A DNA stretch of 64,000 bases from Pirellulales bacterium (lineage in GTDB: Bacteria; Planctomycetota; Planctomycetia; Pirellulales; JAEUIK01), in contig JAIESQ010000019.1 of the NCBI GenBank assembly GCA_019745975.1, forward strand, positions 62,001 through 126,000. Reading direction: 5' to 3'. The stretch's first letter is position 1. The number at the start of each line of letters is the position of its first letter. The notes beneath the pieces were generated by a model. The model had not been told where the DNA came from. It ran no database searches and worked only from the letters and a program-made list of their open reading frames with translations. The position numbers were made by a program, and so were the translations under genes. Shown piece after piece: positions 1-6,523 of this stretch.

Positions 1-470
1 TGAACGTCGATCGCACGACGGTGAGCAACCTGATCCGGCTGCTCGAGCTGCCGCCACGCGTGCAGGCCGCGGTGCGAGCCGAGCACATCAGCACGGGGCA
101 CGCCCGGGCGCTGCTGCCGCTGGAAACCGAACAGCAGCAGGTCGAGTTGTGCGAGCGCACGATCGCCGAAGGGCTAAGCGTACGTGCACTCGAAGCGGCC
201 GTGCAGGCGGTGCTAGCTGCCGATGATGGCGTTGCGGCACACACGGCGGTTGCCGGCGCGGTGCTGCCAATCACGCGCGGCAAAAGGCCTGCTCAGGTGG
301 TGGCGCTGGAGCTCGAACTGCGGCAAGCGCTGGGTACGAAGGTCGACTTGCGCGTCAACTCGCGGCAGCGCGGCAAGATCGTGATTCACTTCTCGAACCA
401 GGAGGAATTCGAGCGGCTCCGCGAAATGCTGGCCACGCCCATCAAAGGGAAGCGGCAGCAAGCGGGCTAG
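1..470 (+). CDS. parB: ParB/Spo0J chromosome partitioning protein, 5' end outside window
   Basis: The frame is open to the first base, so the start and the N-terminal CTP-binding/ParB-box domain lie upstream of the window. The visible ~155 residues start inside the central helix-turn-helix domain (DRTTVSNLIRLLELP followed by ISTGHARALLPL), the part that contacts parS sites. They end in a C-terminal dimerisation segment (VDLRVNSRQRGKIVIHF). ParB spreads from parS as a CTP-dependent clamp and works with ParA in origin segregation. A parA gene is expected just upstream, and the replication origin may be near. The HTH sequence is typical, so the family call is safe; only the first half cannot be judged. 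Confidence 0.93.
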   Translation, partial: NVDRTTVSNLIRLLELPPRVQAAVRAEHISTGHARALLPLETEQQQVELCERTIAEGLSVRALEAAVQAVLAADDGVAAHTAVAGAVLPITRGKRPAQVVALELELRQALGTKVDLRVNSRQRGKIVIHFSNQEEFERLREMLATPIKGKRQQAG

Positions 471-503
471 CCACTGGAGCGGCGGCCACGGAAAAAGGAA
501 CTT

Positions 504-645
504 TAGCCACAGAGGCCGCCGGGGGCACGGAGAAGACGAAGCAGAAGTAGGCCACGCAACGCTGCGGTGTTCGCTAAGTTGGATGAACATTCATAGCAAT
601 CTATCGCAATCCTCTCTCTGTGAGCTCCGTGCCCTCGGTGGCCAC
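504..645. repeat. Imperfect inverted repeat (GCCACnGAGG...GGGCACGGAG type)
   Basis: The left arm (504-540) holds GCCACAGAGG and GGGCACGGAG; the right arm (611-645) holds CTCCGTGCCC and TCGGTGGCCAC, which is largely its reverse complement. About 70 bp separate the arms. No protein is encoded. Repeats of this flavour are widespread between genes in planctomycete and other environmental genomes and behave like small non-autonomous or relic elements. Seen directly: the paired arms. Inferred: mobile origin. Confidence 0.5.
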
Positions 646-668
646 AATACGTTCTCGGTGGCAGCCAA

Positions 669-1283
669 ATGGAAATCATCGTTCGCATGCTCGCAGCCGA
701 CGAAGCCGATGTGTTGGCCAACGTGGCCGATGGAGTGTTCGATCATCCGGTACGGCCCGATCTCGCGCGCGAGTACCTGGCCGATCCGTGGCTGCACCTG
801 GCTGTCGCGCTCGACGGCGACCTGGTCGTCGGCACGGCGTCGGCCATCAGCTACATCCATCCCGACAAGCCGTCGCAATGGTTCATCAACGAGGTGGGAG
901 TGGCGCCAAGGGCAATCGCATCACAATGTGCGGGCTGGGACTAGTGCCAGCATCCCATCTGCTGGAAGAACATGTGGGCGTACACTTGTCCCACGTCGAT
1001 TTCTGCAAAAAATGGCCGCTCGCTTTTTCAATGATTCACCCTGTTGCAGCCTTTCGTCGCCCGCCATTTTTCGCGGTGACGAGCGCGCGACAAGTGGACA
1101 GAGCATCAAACTTGCGGCAAGGACCGTGCAAGCACTAGTCCTTGCCGTCAAAGCTTGATGCGATTGCCCTCGGTGGCCACCGAAGTCGATAACGCCGCGG
1201 CCAGGGCCCTGTACGCATCGACCGGCGGAATCGAAGACCCGACGCCGGCGATTGTGTATACCTATCGCTTGTCGGGCCACTGA
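669..1283 (+). pseudogene. GNAT N-acetyltransferase interrupted by a MITE-like insertion
   Basis: The first 80 codons read as a normal GNAT N-terminal half (MEIIVRMLAADEADVLANV, then LAVALDGDLVVGTASAI and WFINEVGVAP). The frame then enters the element at 909-1170 and stops at 942-944. Beyond the element the GNAT C-terminus resumes (VATEVDNAAARALYASTGG, ending YTYRLSGH and TGA at 1281-1283). The stretch normally between these blocks, the acetyl-CoA-binding motif A (Q/R-x-x-G-x-G/A, ~30-35 residues), is missing. The event was therefore insertion plus loss of roughly 100 bp. The remaining protein cannot bind acetyl-CoA and should be inactive. Confidence 0.8.
909..1170. mobile_element. 262-bp MITE-like non-autonomous element
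   Basis: The ends are perfect 14-bp inverted repeats, AGGGCAATCGCATC (909-922) and its complement (1157-1170). A second matched block, GACTAGTGC (939-947) and GCACTAGTC (1132-1140), is 16 bp from the first on both sides, so the terminal repeat is 39 bp with an unmatched centre. A further hairpin, GCATCAAA...GCAAGGAC with its partner (1103-1124 and 1138-1161), lies at the right end. No transposase is encoded. A clear target-site duplication was not found, probably because host sequence was deleted. The symmetric architecture and the position inside a gene argue for a transposable element mobilised in trans. Confidence 0.72.
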
Positions 1284-1448
1284 TGCGAACCAGGTCCATG
1301 TCGACCGGGTCAATTCAAACATGGGGGCATTCGGCCGCAGTGAATGGCAGCGCGCGTGAATCGATACGCGTGCCGCGAAGCGCGTTTGATTGCCGGCCCG
1401 TTGGCGGTTTTCGATCAACGGCCTTGCCGGTATGATAGGACGTTCGCG

Positions 1449-1523
1449 CGGAGCGTAGCTCAGCCTGGCTAGAGCACCTGCTTTGGGAGCAGGGGGTCGC
1501 AAGTTCGAATCTTGTCGCTCCGA
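1449..1523 (+). tRNA. tRNA-Pro (anticodon TGG)
   Basis: A full cloverleaf can be drawn. The acceptor stem is CGGAGCG/CGCTCCG, the D-arm contains AGCTCAGCCTGGCTAGAGC, the anticodon stem is CCTGC/GCAGG with loop TTTGGGA (anticodon TGG at positions 34-36), and the T-arm contains GTTCGAATC. CCA is not encoded. A terminator-like hairpin follows 15 bp downstream. Confidence 0.95.
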
Positions 1524-1537
1524 CTATTCCTCGAAAC

Positions 1538-1575
1538 AAGCCCTTCGGCCAAAACGTCGAAGGGCTTTCTTATTT
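1538..1575 (+). terminator. Rho-independent terminator after tRNA-Pro
   Basis: AAGCCCTTCG (1538-1547) pairs perfectly with CGAAGGGCTT (1558-1567) across a 10-nt loop and is followed by the T-rich TCTTATTT. Its place directly behind the tRNA fits transcription end of that gene. Confidence 0.75.
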
Positions 1576-2118
1576 GTGGGACAAGAGGTACGCCGTCGAG
1601 TCGGCAGTTCAAACGATTCGCCGAAAGCCAAGGGTTTTTCTCAATGTAGCTTCGCAAGTGCTTGATATAGAGTGAGATAGCATGGTTCAGAAACGGCTGC
1701 TGTTCCGGCCGAATCATTTCGGTAAAAGCTAATCACGACGCCGCTGCTGGTCAGCAAGTGGAGCCTGGGGTTCGCGGCCTTCAACTTTTGTGCAAACCGC
1801 TGATGGAGTCCTTGATCGCGATTTGACCATCTGTTGACGCCCACCTGAGTCCTCCGCACTCATGGGCTGCCACAAGATTCTGACCGCAGAAATTCCAGAG
1901 CGTTGCAACGTAGGTTTCAATCGCTCGAAGGGGAATGCGCAACGTGCCAGCGCCACCTCGCCGGTAGACGGCTGCGCCGCCGACCCCGGAAGCAAAAAAA
2001 GGCCCCGAGATCGGTTGCTAATGGACGACCCGGCACAACAATTGCGACTCCTTTGCACCACCGTTAAGCGCGCACGCGGTAGCCCTCTCTTGGAGGCTTT
2101 TTCCAGCACTCGTTCAAA
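1576..2118. other. 540-bp stretch without a supported gene
   Basis: Short frames run on both strands, but none has a credible start with ribosome binding site or a recognisable family. A frame on the plus strand runs into the next gene, but that gene has its own Shine-Dalgarno and signal peptide start at 2132. The location between a tRNA and an accessory-looking cluster would suit an integration junction, yet no repeat of the tRNA 3' end and no integrase was seen in the following kilobases. Confidence 0.4.
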
Positions 2119-2131
2119 ATGGAGGTGTTCC

Positions 2132-2596
2132 ATGCGACTGTTTGCCCTAATGATCCTCGCGGCCGGGCTGATCCTCGCCGCCGCCGGCACCGCCGCCGCC
2201 GACCACCTGACCAAGGTTCCGGGAACCTGGGAGATGGTTTCCGGCGAACGGGACGGCAAGCCCCTGCCCAAGGAGGATGTCGAGCACGTCATGCTGATCT
2301 GCAAGGCGGAAGGGAACGCGATCAGGATCGTCGTGAAGAAGCACGACAAGGTCGTGACCGAGGCGACGGCCAAGCTCGCCAAGGCGGGCGACAAGCACGA
2401 CCAGTACGACATCACCTACTCCAAAGGCAGCGATGCTAAGGGTGAGAGCCTGAAGGGCAAGACTGTTCACGGCATCATCGCTGTGGAGGGCGACACCCTG
2501 AAGGCCTGTTGGCATGGGGAGGAAGGTTTCCCGAAGGAATTCACCGGGGCCAAAGGTTCCGGCTGTGCTCTCCGGACCTACAAGCGTGTCAAATGA
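2132..2596 (+). CDS. Secreted TIGR03067-type (lipocalin-like) protein, single domain
   Basis: A 154-residue protein with an N-terminal signal peptide (MRLFALMILAAGLILAAAG, cleavage near residue 24) and one TIGR03067-type domain beginning VPGTWEMVSGERDGKPLP. This domain is frequent in planctomycetes, is related in pattern to lipocalin-like beta barrels and has no established function. Two cysteines near the end (LKACWHGEEG and GSGCALRTYK) recur in the next protein of the cluster. The ATG at 2132 was chosen because GGAGG stands 7 bases before it and the signal peptide starts there. The gene opens the cluster that contains the MNIO enzyme. Export to the periplasm or cell surface is likely; substrate unknown. 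Confidence 0.8.
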   Translation: MRLFALMILAAGLILAAAGTAAADHLTKVPGTWEMVSGERDGKPLPKEDVEHVMLICKAEGNAIRIVVKKHDKVVTEATAKLAKAGDKHDQYDITYSKGSDAKGESLKGKTVHGIIAVEGDTLKACWHGEEGFPKEFTGAKGSGCALRTYKRVK

Positions 2597-2728
2597 GGAA
2601 ACACGGTGCCCGACGGTGGGAACCGAGTAGCCCGAGTCGTTCTGCCCGCAAGCCCGCCGAGCGTCGAGATGGTCCCGCCGTCGCGCCGGCTTGCGAACCC
2701 TCACCAAGACAAGAAAAGGAGTGTCCTC

Positions 2729-2863
2729 ATGACTCTCATCACCAAACCCGCGGCCAAGAAGAAGGCCGTTCGTGAGTTGAAGAACCTGCGCACGTCGGCC
2801 CAGGTGCGGAAGCTGGCCTTCTGCCACGGCTGTCACGCCGCTCTCCGTGGCCGGAGCAGGTGA
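2729..2863 (+). CDS. 44-residue basic peptide with C-terminal CHGCH, candidate modified peptide
   Basis: A short gene with a good ribosome binding site (AAAGGAG, 8 bases before the ATG). The first ~30 residues are rich in Lys, Arg, Ala and Leu and look helical, with no signal peptide. The end carries FCHGCHAALRG, two Cys and two His in five residues. Size, leader-like front and Cys/His tail are what one expects of a ribosomally made precursor acted on by a DUF692/MNIO enzyme, and such an enzyme lies 1.3 kb downstream on the same strand. It matches no precursor family I can name (not methanobactin, TglA or bufferin). Alternatively it could be a small zinc-binding protein or a chance frame. The precursor role is inference. 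Confidence 0.5.
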   Translation: MTLITKPAAKKKAVRELKNLRTSAQVRKLAFCHGCHAALRGRSR

Positions 2864-2903
2864 ATCCCGAAGGGCACGGACGCTGCGTCAACAAATCCCC
2901 ACG

Positions 2904-2927
2904 CCCCGGCCCGCTTCCGGGCCGGGG
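2904..2927 (+). terminator. Strong GC hairpin, terminator or attenuator candidate
   Basis: CCCCGGCCC (2904-2912) pairs fully with GGGCCGGGG (2919-2927) over a 6-nt loop. No T-run follows, so it is not a textbook intrinsic terminator. It sits between the 44-residue peptide gene and the large TIGR03067 gene and could set their relative expression or protect the upstream mRNA end, as is usual when a precursor must be made in excess. Confidence 0.4.
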
Positions 2928-2967
2928 CCAGTTGTAGCCCCGTACCTTCCTTGCGAGGAGGTGTTTT

Positions 2968-4182
2968 ATGCGGCTGTATGCCTTGATCTGCGCGGTCGGG
3001 TTGTTCGTCACGGCCATCGGCGCAACCCCCGATCACCTAGACGAAAGTGGGGGGACCTGGAAACTGGTCAAAGCCGAACGGGATGGCAAGCCCCTGCCCA
3101 AAGAGCAATTTGACCACGACATCACGCTGATCGTCACCAGGACCGAAGGAGGTGGGATCAAGTACGTCGCGAAGAAAAGCTACAACGTTGTAACCGAGGC
3201 GACGGTCCAGCAGCACAAGGCGGGTGACAAGTACGACCAGTGCGACGTCACCTTCAGCAAAGGCTGCAGCCAGGGGAAGACACTGCGCGGTATTCTCGGG
3301 GTGGAGGGGGACACCATGACGGCCTGCTGGCACCGGGGCCAAGGGTATCCTAAGGAGTTCACCGGGGCTAAGGATTTCGGTTGTACTCTGCGGATCCTCA
3401 AGCGGATTGCCGACAACGATCTGGCGAAGTTGGCGGGCACCTGGAACCTGATCGCCCTCGAACGCGACGGCAAGCCCGCGCCCAAGGATAAGGTCGCCGA
3501 CAAACTCGTGATCACCCGCATCTCGGGCGCAAAGAGCGCGTGTCACGTCCTGGTGATGGACCGCGGCAAGGTCCGTGCCGAGGCGACAATTCAGCCCACC
3601 GACGGCGCGAAGGACGAGAAGCACGACGGGCTCACGTACACGAGGTTCAACGTCACGTATAGCAAAGGCCGCCACGCGGGCACGACTCTTCACGCCAGTA
3701 TCCACGTGTACGGCGACGCCCTGAAGGCATTTTGGACCATACCGGACGAAGGGGGCGAGGAAGCCACGAAGACCTTTCATACCTTCCAGCGCGCCGACGA
3801 TGACCTGGCCCAGCTGCCGGGGACCTGGAAGCAGGTGTCCGCCGAGCGGGATGGCAAACCGCTGTCCAAGGAGGAGTTCGCCAAGTACCCCAATGTCCTC
3901 GTGATCACCCGCGTCAAGGGGCAGGAGGGCGAGTGCAAAGTCGTGATGAAAATGGGCGATGAGGTTGTGGCCGAGGCGATGCTGAAGCGCTCCGCGGGTG
4001 AAAAGGGCGCCAAGCACAACCACTACGAGGCCGCCTATTCCAAAGGCCGCCATGCGGGCACGACGCTGCACGCCACGATCGACGTGGACGGTGATACTCT
4101 GAAGGCCTGCTGGACCAAACCCGACGAAGGAGGCGACGGCGCCAGCAAGACCTGCCACACCTTACAGCGGGTCAAGCAGTGA
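2968..4182 (+). CDS. Secreted protein with three tandem TIGR03067-type domains
   Basis: A 404-residue protein with a signal peptide (MRLYALICAVGLFVTAIGA) followed by three homologous domains. They begin near residues 29 (GTWKLVKAERDGKPLP), 152 (LAGTWNLIALERDGKPAP) and 277 (LPGTWKQVSAERDGKPLS), each ~120 residues. Domains 1 and 3 keep the Cys pair seen in the single-domain protein upstream (MTACWHRG/FGCTL and LKACWTKP/KTCHTL); domain 1 has two more Cys (YDQCDVTFSKGC). The middle domain lacks the ACW cysteine (LKAFWTI). GAGGAGG precedes the ATG by 7 bases. The stop is directly followed by the MNIO gene, so both are co-transcribed. It may be a substrate or carrier of that enzyme. Function is unproven. 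Confidence 0.8.
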   Translation: MRLYALICAVGLFVTAIGATPDHLDESGGTWKLVKAERDGKPLPKEQFDHDITLIVTRTEGGGIKYVAKKSYNVVTEATVQQHKAGDKYDQCDVTFSKGCSQGKTLRGILGVEGDTMTACWHRGQGYPKEFTGAKDFGCTLRILKRIADNDLAKLAGTWNLIALERDGKPAPKDKVADKLVITRISGAKSACHVLVMDRGKVRAEATIQPTDGAKDEKHDGLTYTRFNVTYSKGRHAGTTLHASIHVYGDALKAFWTIPDEGGEEATKTFHTFQRADDDLAQLPGTWKQVSAERDGKPLSKEEFAKYPNVLVITRVKGQEGECKVVMKMGDEVVAEAMLKRSAGEKGAKHNHYEAAYSKGRHAGTTLHATIDVDGDTLKACWTKPDEGGDGASKTCHTLQRVKQ

Positions 4183-5082
4183 ATGATCCCCATGATCGGC
4201 GCCACGAAAACCGCGTTCGAGAAAGCAAAACCACGACCACTCTCCGAGACTCGAAGCGTGCCCGCGATCGGTTACGCGCTTTTTGAGGAGAACCGCCACG
4301 TCCTCGACGACCCGGCCCTGAATGCCGTCGAGATCACCTTTGAGCGCGCCGCCGACCCGTTGCGCCTGGGCCGCTGCCTCGGCGAGCTTGATTTCGCCTA
4401 CGTCAGCGTCCACGCGTTGCAGCTTTCGCCGGCCAGCCCCGACCCGCCGGCGCGTGCTTACCTCGATGCCCTGCGGGCGCTTGCCGAGGAGAACGGGGCG
4501 GCCGCGGTCAGCGACCACCTCGGGTTCACGCGCGATGGCACCGGCGGCGTCGAGATGGGTCACTTCACCCCGCCTCCGTTCACCGCCGCTGCCCTGGACG
4601 CCACCTGCCGAAACCTCGACCTCATCCAGGACTATTTCCGCGGCCGGCCCTTCTTCCTGGAAAACATCGCCTCCCTGTTCCACTTCCGCGGCACGATGAG
4701 CGAGGCCGAGTTCTTGACCTGCGTGCTCCAGAGGACCGGCTGCGGCTGGCTGCTGGATGTCACGAACCTGTACGCCAACGCCCGCAATCACGGGTACGAC
4801 GCCTCCGAGTTCCTGCGCCGGGTGGTGCCCGCCGCCCGCCGCCTCCAGATGCACCTGTCGGGCGGCTTCTTCGACGCCGAGGCCGGCCTGTATATCGATA
4901 GCCATTCCCGGGCCGTTCCCGAGGAGGTTTGGGCCCTGTACCGCCAGGCTCTGGAACTGGGACGGGGGAAAGTGGCGGCGGTCTTCATCGAGCGCGACCA
5001 GGACTTCCCCGACGAGGCCGGCTGGCGTGCCGAGGTCCGCAAGGCCCGGCGGATTGCCGAAGAGACGGAGGTCAGAGCATGA
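4183..5082 (+). CDS. DUF692-family multinuclear non-haem iron oxidative enzyme (MNIO)
   Basis: A 299-residue TIM-barrel enzyme of the MbnB/TglH/BufB type. The family uses two or three irons to oxidise Cys or other residues in ribosomal peptides. The metal-binding set is present: H77 (VSVHALQLS), D111-H112 (SDHLGF), E160-N161 (FFLENIA), D192 (LLDVTNLYANARNHG), H224 (QMHLSGG), D239 and H241 (DSHSRAVPEEVW), and E270-R271-D272 (FIERDQDFP). Length is normal. It starts immediately after the stop of the triple TIGR03067 gene and overlaps the next gene by 4 bp (ATGA), so the partner below is translationally coupled. Family assignment is firm; the substrate is inferred from the neighbours. Confidence 0.93.
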   Translation: MIPMIGATKTAFEKAKPRPLSETRSVPAIGYALFEENRHVLDDPALNAVEITFERAADPLRLGRCLGELDFAYVSVHALQLSPASPDPPARAYLDALRALAEENGAAAVSDHLGFTRDGTGGVEMGHFTPPPFTAAALDATCRNLDLIQDYFRGRPFFLENIASLFHFRGTMSEAEFLTCVLQRTGCGWLLDVTNLYANARNHGYDASEFLRRVVPAARRLQMHLSGGFFDAEAGLYIDSHSRAVPEEVWALYRQALELGRGKVAAVFIERDQDFPDEAGWRAEVRKARRIAEETEVRA

Positions 5083-5837
5083 CTGATCTAACTGAGCCAG
5101 AATCACCTTACGCCGAACAGCTCCGCCGCTATGCGCGGGCCCTGGCGGCGGGCCGCGCCGACGACGTGAGCGCCGCCCTGGCCGAAGGCTCGTCGCCCGC
5201 CCACGTGATGCTGTTCACCGAGGGCAACCGCGCGAAACGGCACGAAAAGCTCCGGGCACAACTGGAGTTCGTGGCCGTGGCCTTTACCGGCTTCGAGAAC
5301 CTATTGGCGGCCTACCTCCGCGACCGACCGCCGGCCGCCTCTGACACGGGCGCCGGCGACGCGGACCGGTTCCTGGAGTGGCTGGGGAAGACCTGCGGCC
5401 TGACGCCCGAGCAGCACGACTACGTCGCGTGCCAGCGGGCGCGGCACGCTGTAGAGGCAGAGGCCTTCAGAAATCGCGCCGGTCACGTGCGCTTCCAGGA
5501 ACTCTGGGCCACGGCGCAGCGGCGGGCGGCTGCTCTGGACACGGACGCCGGCCTGCGGGTGCATCTGAACCCGATCCGCGCCTGGTCGCGGTTCGCCACC
5601 GCGGCACTACTGCATACCGAAAGGGTACTGCCGGCCGACGTGCTCTTTTTCGCGGTCGGGACCGAGATCTGCACGGCCGTACTAGAGCCTAAAGGCCGGG
5701 AACGGATCGAAGAGTTGGCCTCCTACGGCCCTTGCACGCTGAATCAATGGGCGGGACGGACCAGGCACGCCGACGGGGGAGAACTCGTTGAACTCTGCCG
5801 CGACCTGGCCGAGATGGGGCTCGTGGCGTTCAGTTAG
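5079..5837 (+). CDS. Putative MNIO partner protein
   Basis: A 252-residue soluble protein whose ATG overlaps the MNIO stop codon. MNIO enzymes nearly always work with a partner that binds the precursor (MbnC, TglI or BufC/DUF2063 type), and the position here is exactly where that partner is encoded. The N-terminal ~170 residues are helical and charged; a conserved-looking centre reads HLNPIRAWSRFATAALL. The last ~80 residues (FFAVGTEICTAVLEPKGRE to LCRDLAEMGLVAFS) have the length and pattern of a winged-helix or RRE-like peptide-binding domain. I do not recognise the family by sequence; the role comes from context. Confidence 0.6.
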   Translation: MTDLTEPESPYAEQLRRYARALAAGRADDVSAALAEGSSPAHVMLFTEGNRAKRHEKLRAQLEFVAVAFTGFENLLAAYLRDRPPAASDTGAGDADRFLEWLGKTCGLTPEQHDYVACQRARHAVEAEAFRNRAGHVRFQELWATAQRRAAALDTDAGLRVHLNPIRAWSRFATAALLHTERVLPADVLFFAVGTEICTAVLEPKGRERIEELASYGPCTLNQWAGRTRHADGGELVELCRDLAEMGLVAFS

Positions 5838-5894
5838 GCGGGCCTCAAGCATACGCGGGGTGCCGGAATTAGCGGGGGGAAGTTTCCAACGGCG

Positions 5895-6059
5895 GTGCTG
5901 AATGGTGTCATCGTGTTTGCAGACTGTTATGGCTGGGGAGGGCCGATAGAGCCGTGGGAAATTCACCCCGCGCTCAATCACTTTCCCATTGCATTCTTGC
6001 TCGGCGGCGTGGCCCTGGACCTCTGCGCCTGGTGGTGCGGGCGTTCGTGCCGCTGGTGA
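5895..6059 (+). pseudogene. Fragment of a DUF2231-type membrane protein
   Basis: The frame reads GVIVFADCYGWGGPIEPWEIHPALNHFPIAFLLGGVALDLCAWW (given here only by its key blocks: WEIHPALNHFP and FLLGGVALDL), the conserved opening of DUF2231 proteins with the first membrane helix. It breaks after ~45 residues and stops at 6057-6059. The rest of the gene is absent and unrelated coding sequence begins in another frame. Confidence 0.6.
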
Positions 6060-6463
6060 TCGACGGCGAGCCAACGCTTTTGGCCGGCTTCACCTGCACA
6101 CCGCTATTGCGCATTCCGATCAAGTCGCTGGAGCCAGGTGCGAAGGTGCGCGGCACCACGGTCGCCGAATTGGGCAATCGCAACCGCCCGCTCGACATGA
6201 TCGTCTACGAGAAAGACGGCGCGCGGTACGTGCTGATGGCCAACTCGGCGCGCGGCGTGATGAAGATCACACTCGACAAAGTAGGTGATAACCCGGGCCT
6301 GAGCGAACCGGTCAAGGGGGGTGGCACCCCCGGCCAGCCCTTCGAGACGATTGCCGAGCTGCCGGGTGTTGAGCATCTAGCCCAGCGCGACGACGCGCAC
6401 GCGATTGTTCTGGCCCGCGGCGAGAATGGCGCGCTCGACCTGCGCACGATCACGCTGCCCTAA
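6041..6463 (+). pseudogene. C-terminal fragment of an unrecognised secreted protein
   Basis: From about 6041 the frame reads FVPLVIDGEPTLLAGFTC, then NRPLDMIVYEKDGARYVLMANSARGVMKI, here noted only for the blocks DGEPTLLAGFTC and DMIVYEKDGARYVLMAN, and ends RTITLP. The composition is that of the tail of a beta-propeller-like exported protein. It has no start of its own: upstream in this frame lies the antisense-like reading of the DUF2231 fragment. A deletion has probably joined the front of one gene to the end of another. Expression is doubtful. Confidence 0.5.
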
Positions 6464-6523
6464 GGCGGGCAAGCATCCCCACTGACCGACATCATGCGGC
6501 CGTGACCGAACGGAATCGGTTGT

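Noticed and set aside
1524-1600. Attachment site of an integrated island at tRNA-Pro
   Set aside because: No second copy of the tRNA 3' end was found downstream and no integrase gene follows; xerC at 57.5 kb is the housekeeping type.
3037-4158. 373-codon minus-strand reading frame opposite the triple TIGR03067 gene
   Set aside because: It mirrors a coding strand with strong third-position GC bias; it has no ribosome binding site and no family, while the plus strand has a signal peptide, repeats and a good start.
4162-5106. 314-codon minus-strand frame opposite the MNIO gene
   Set aside because: The plus strand contains every MNIO motif; the antisense frame is a composition artefact.
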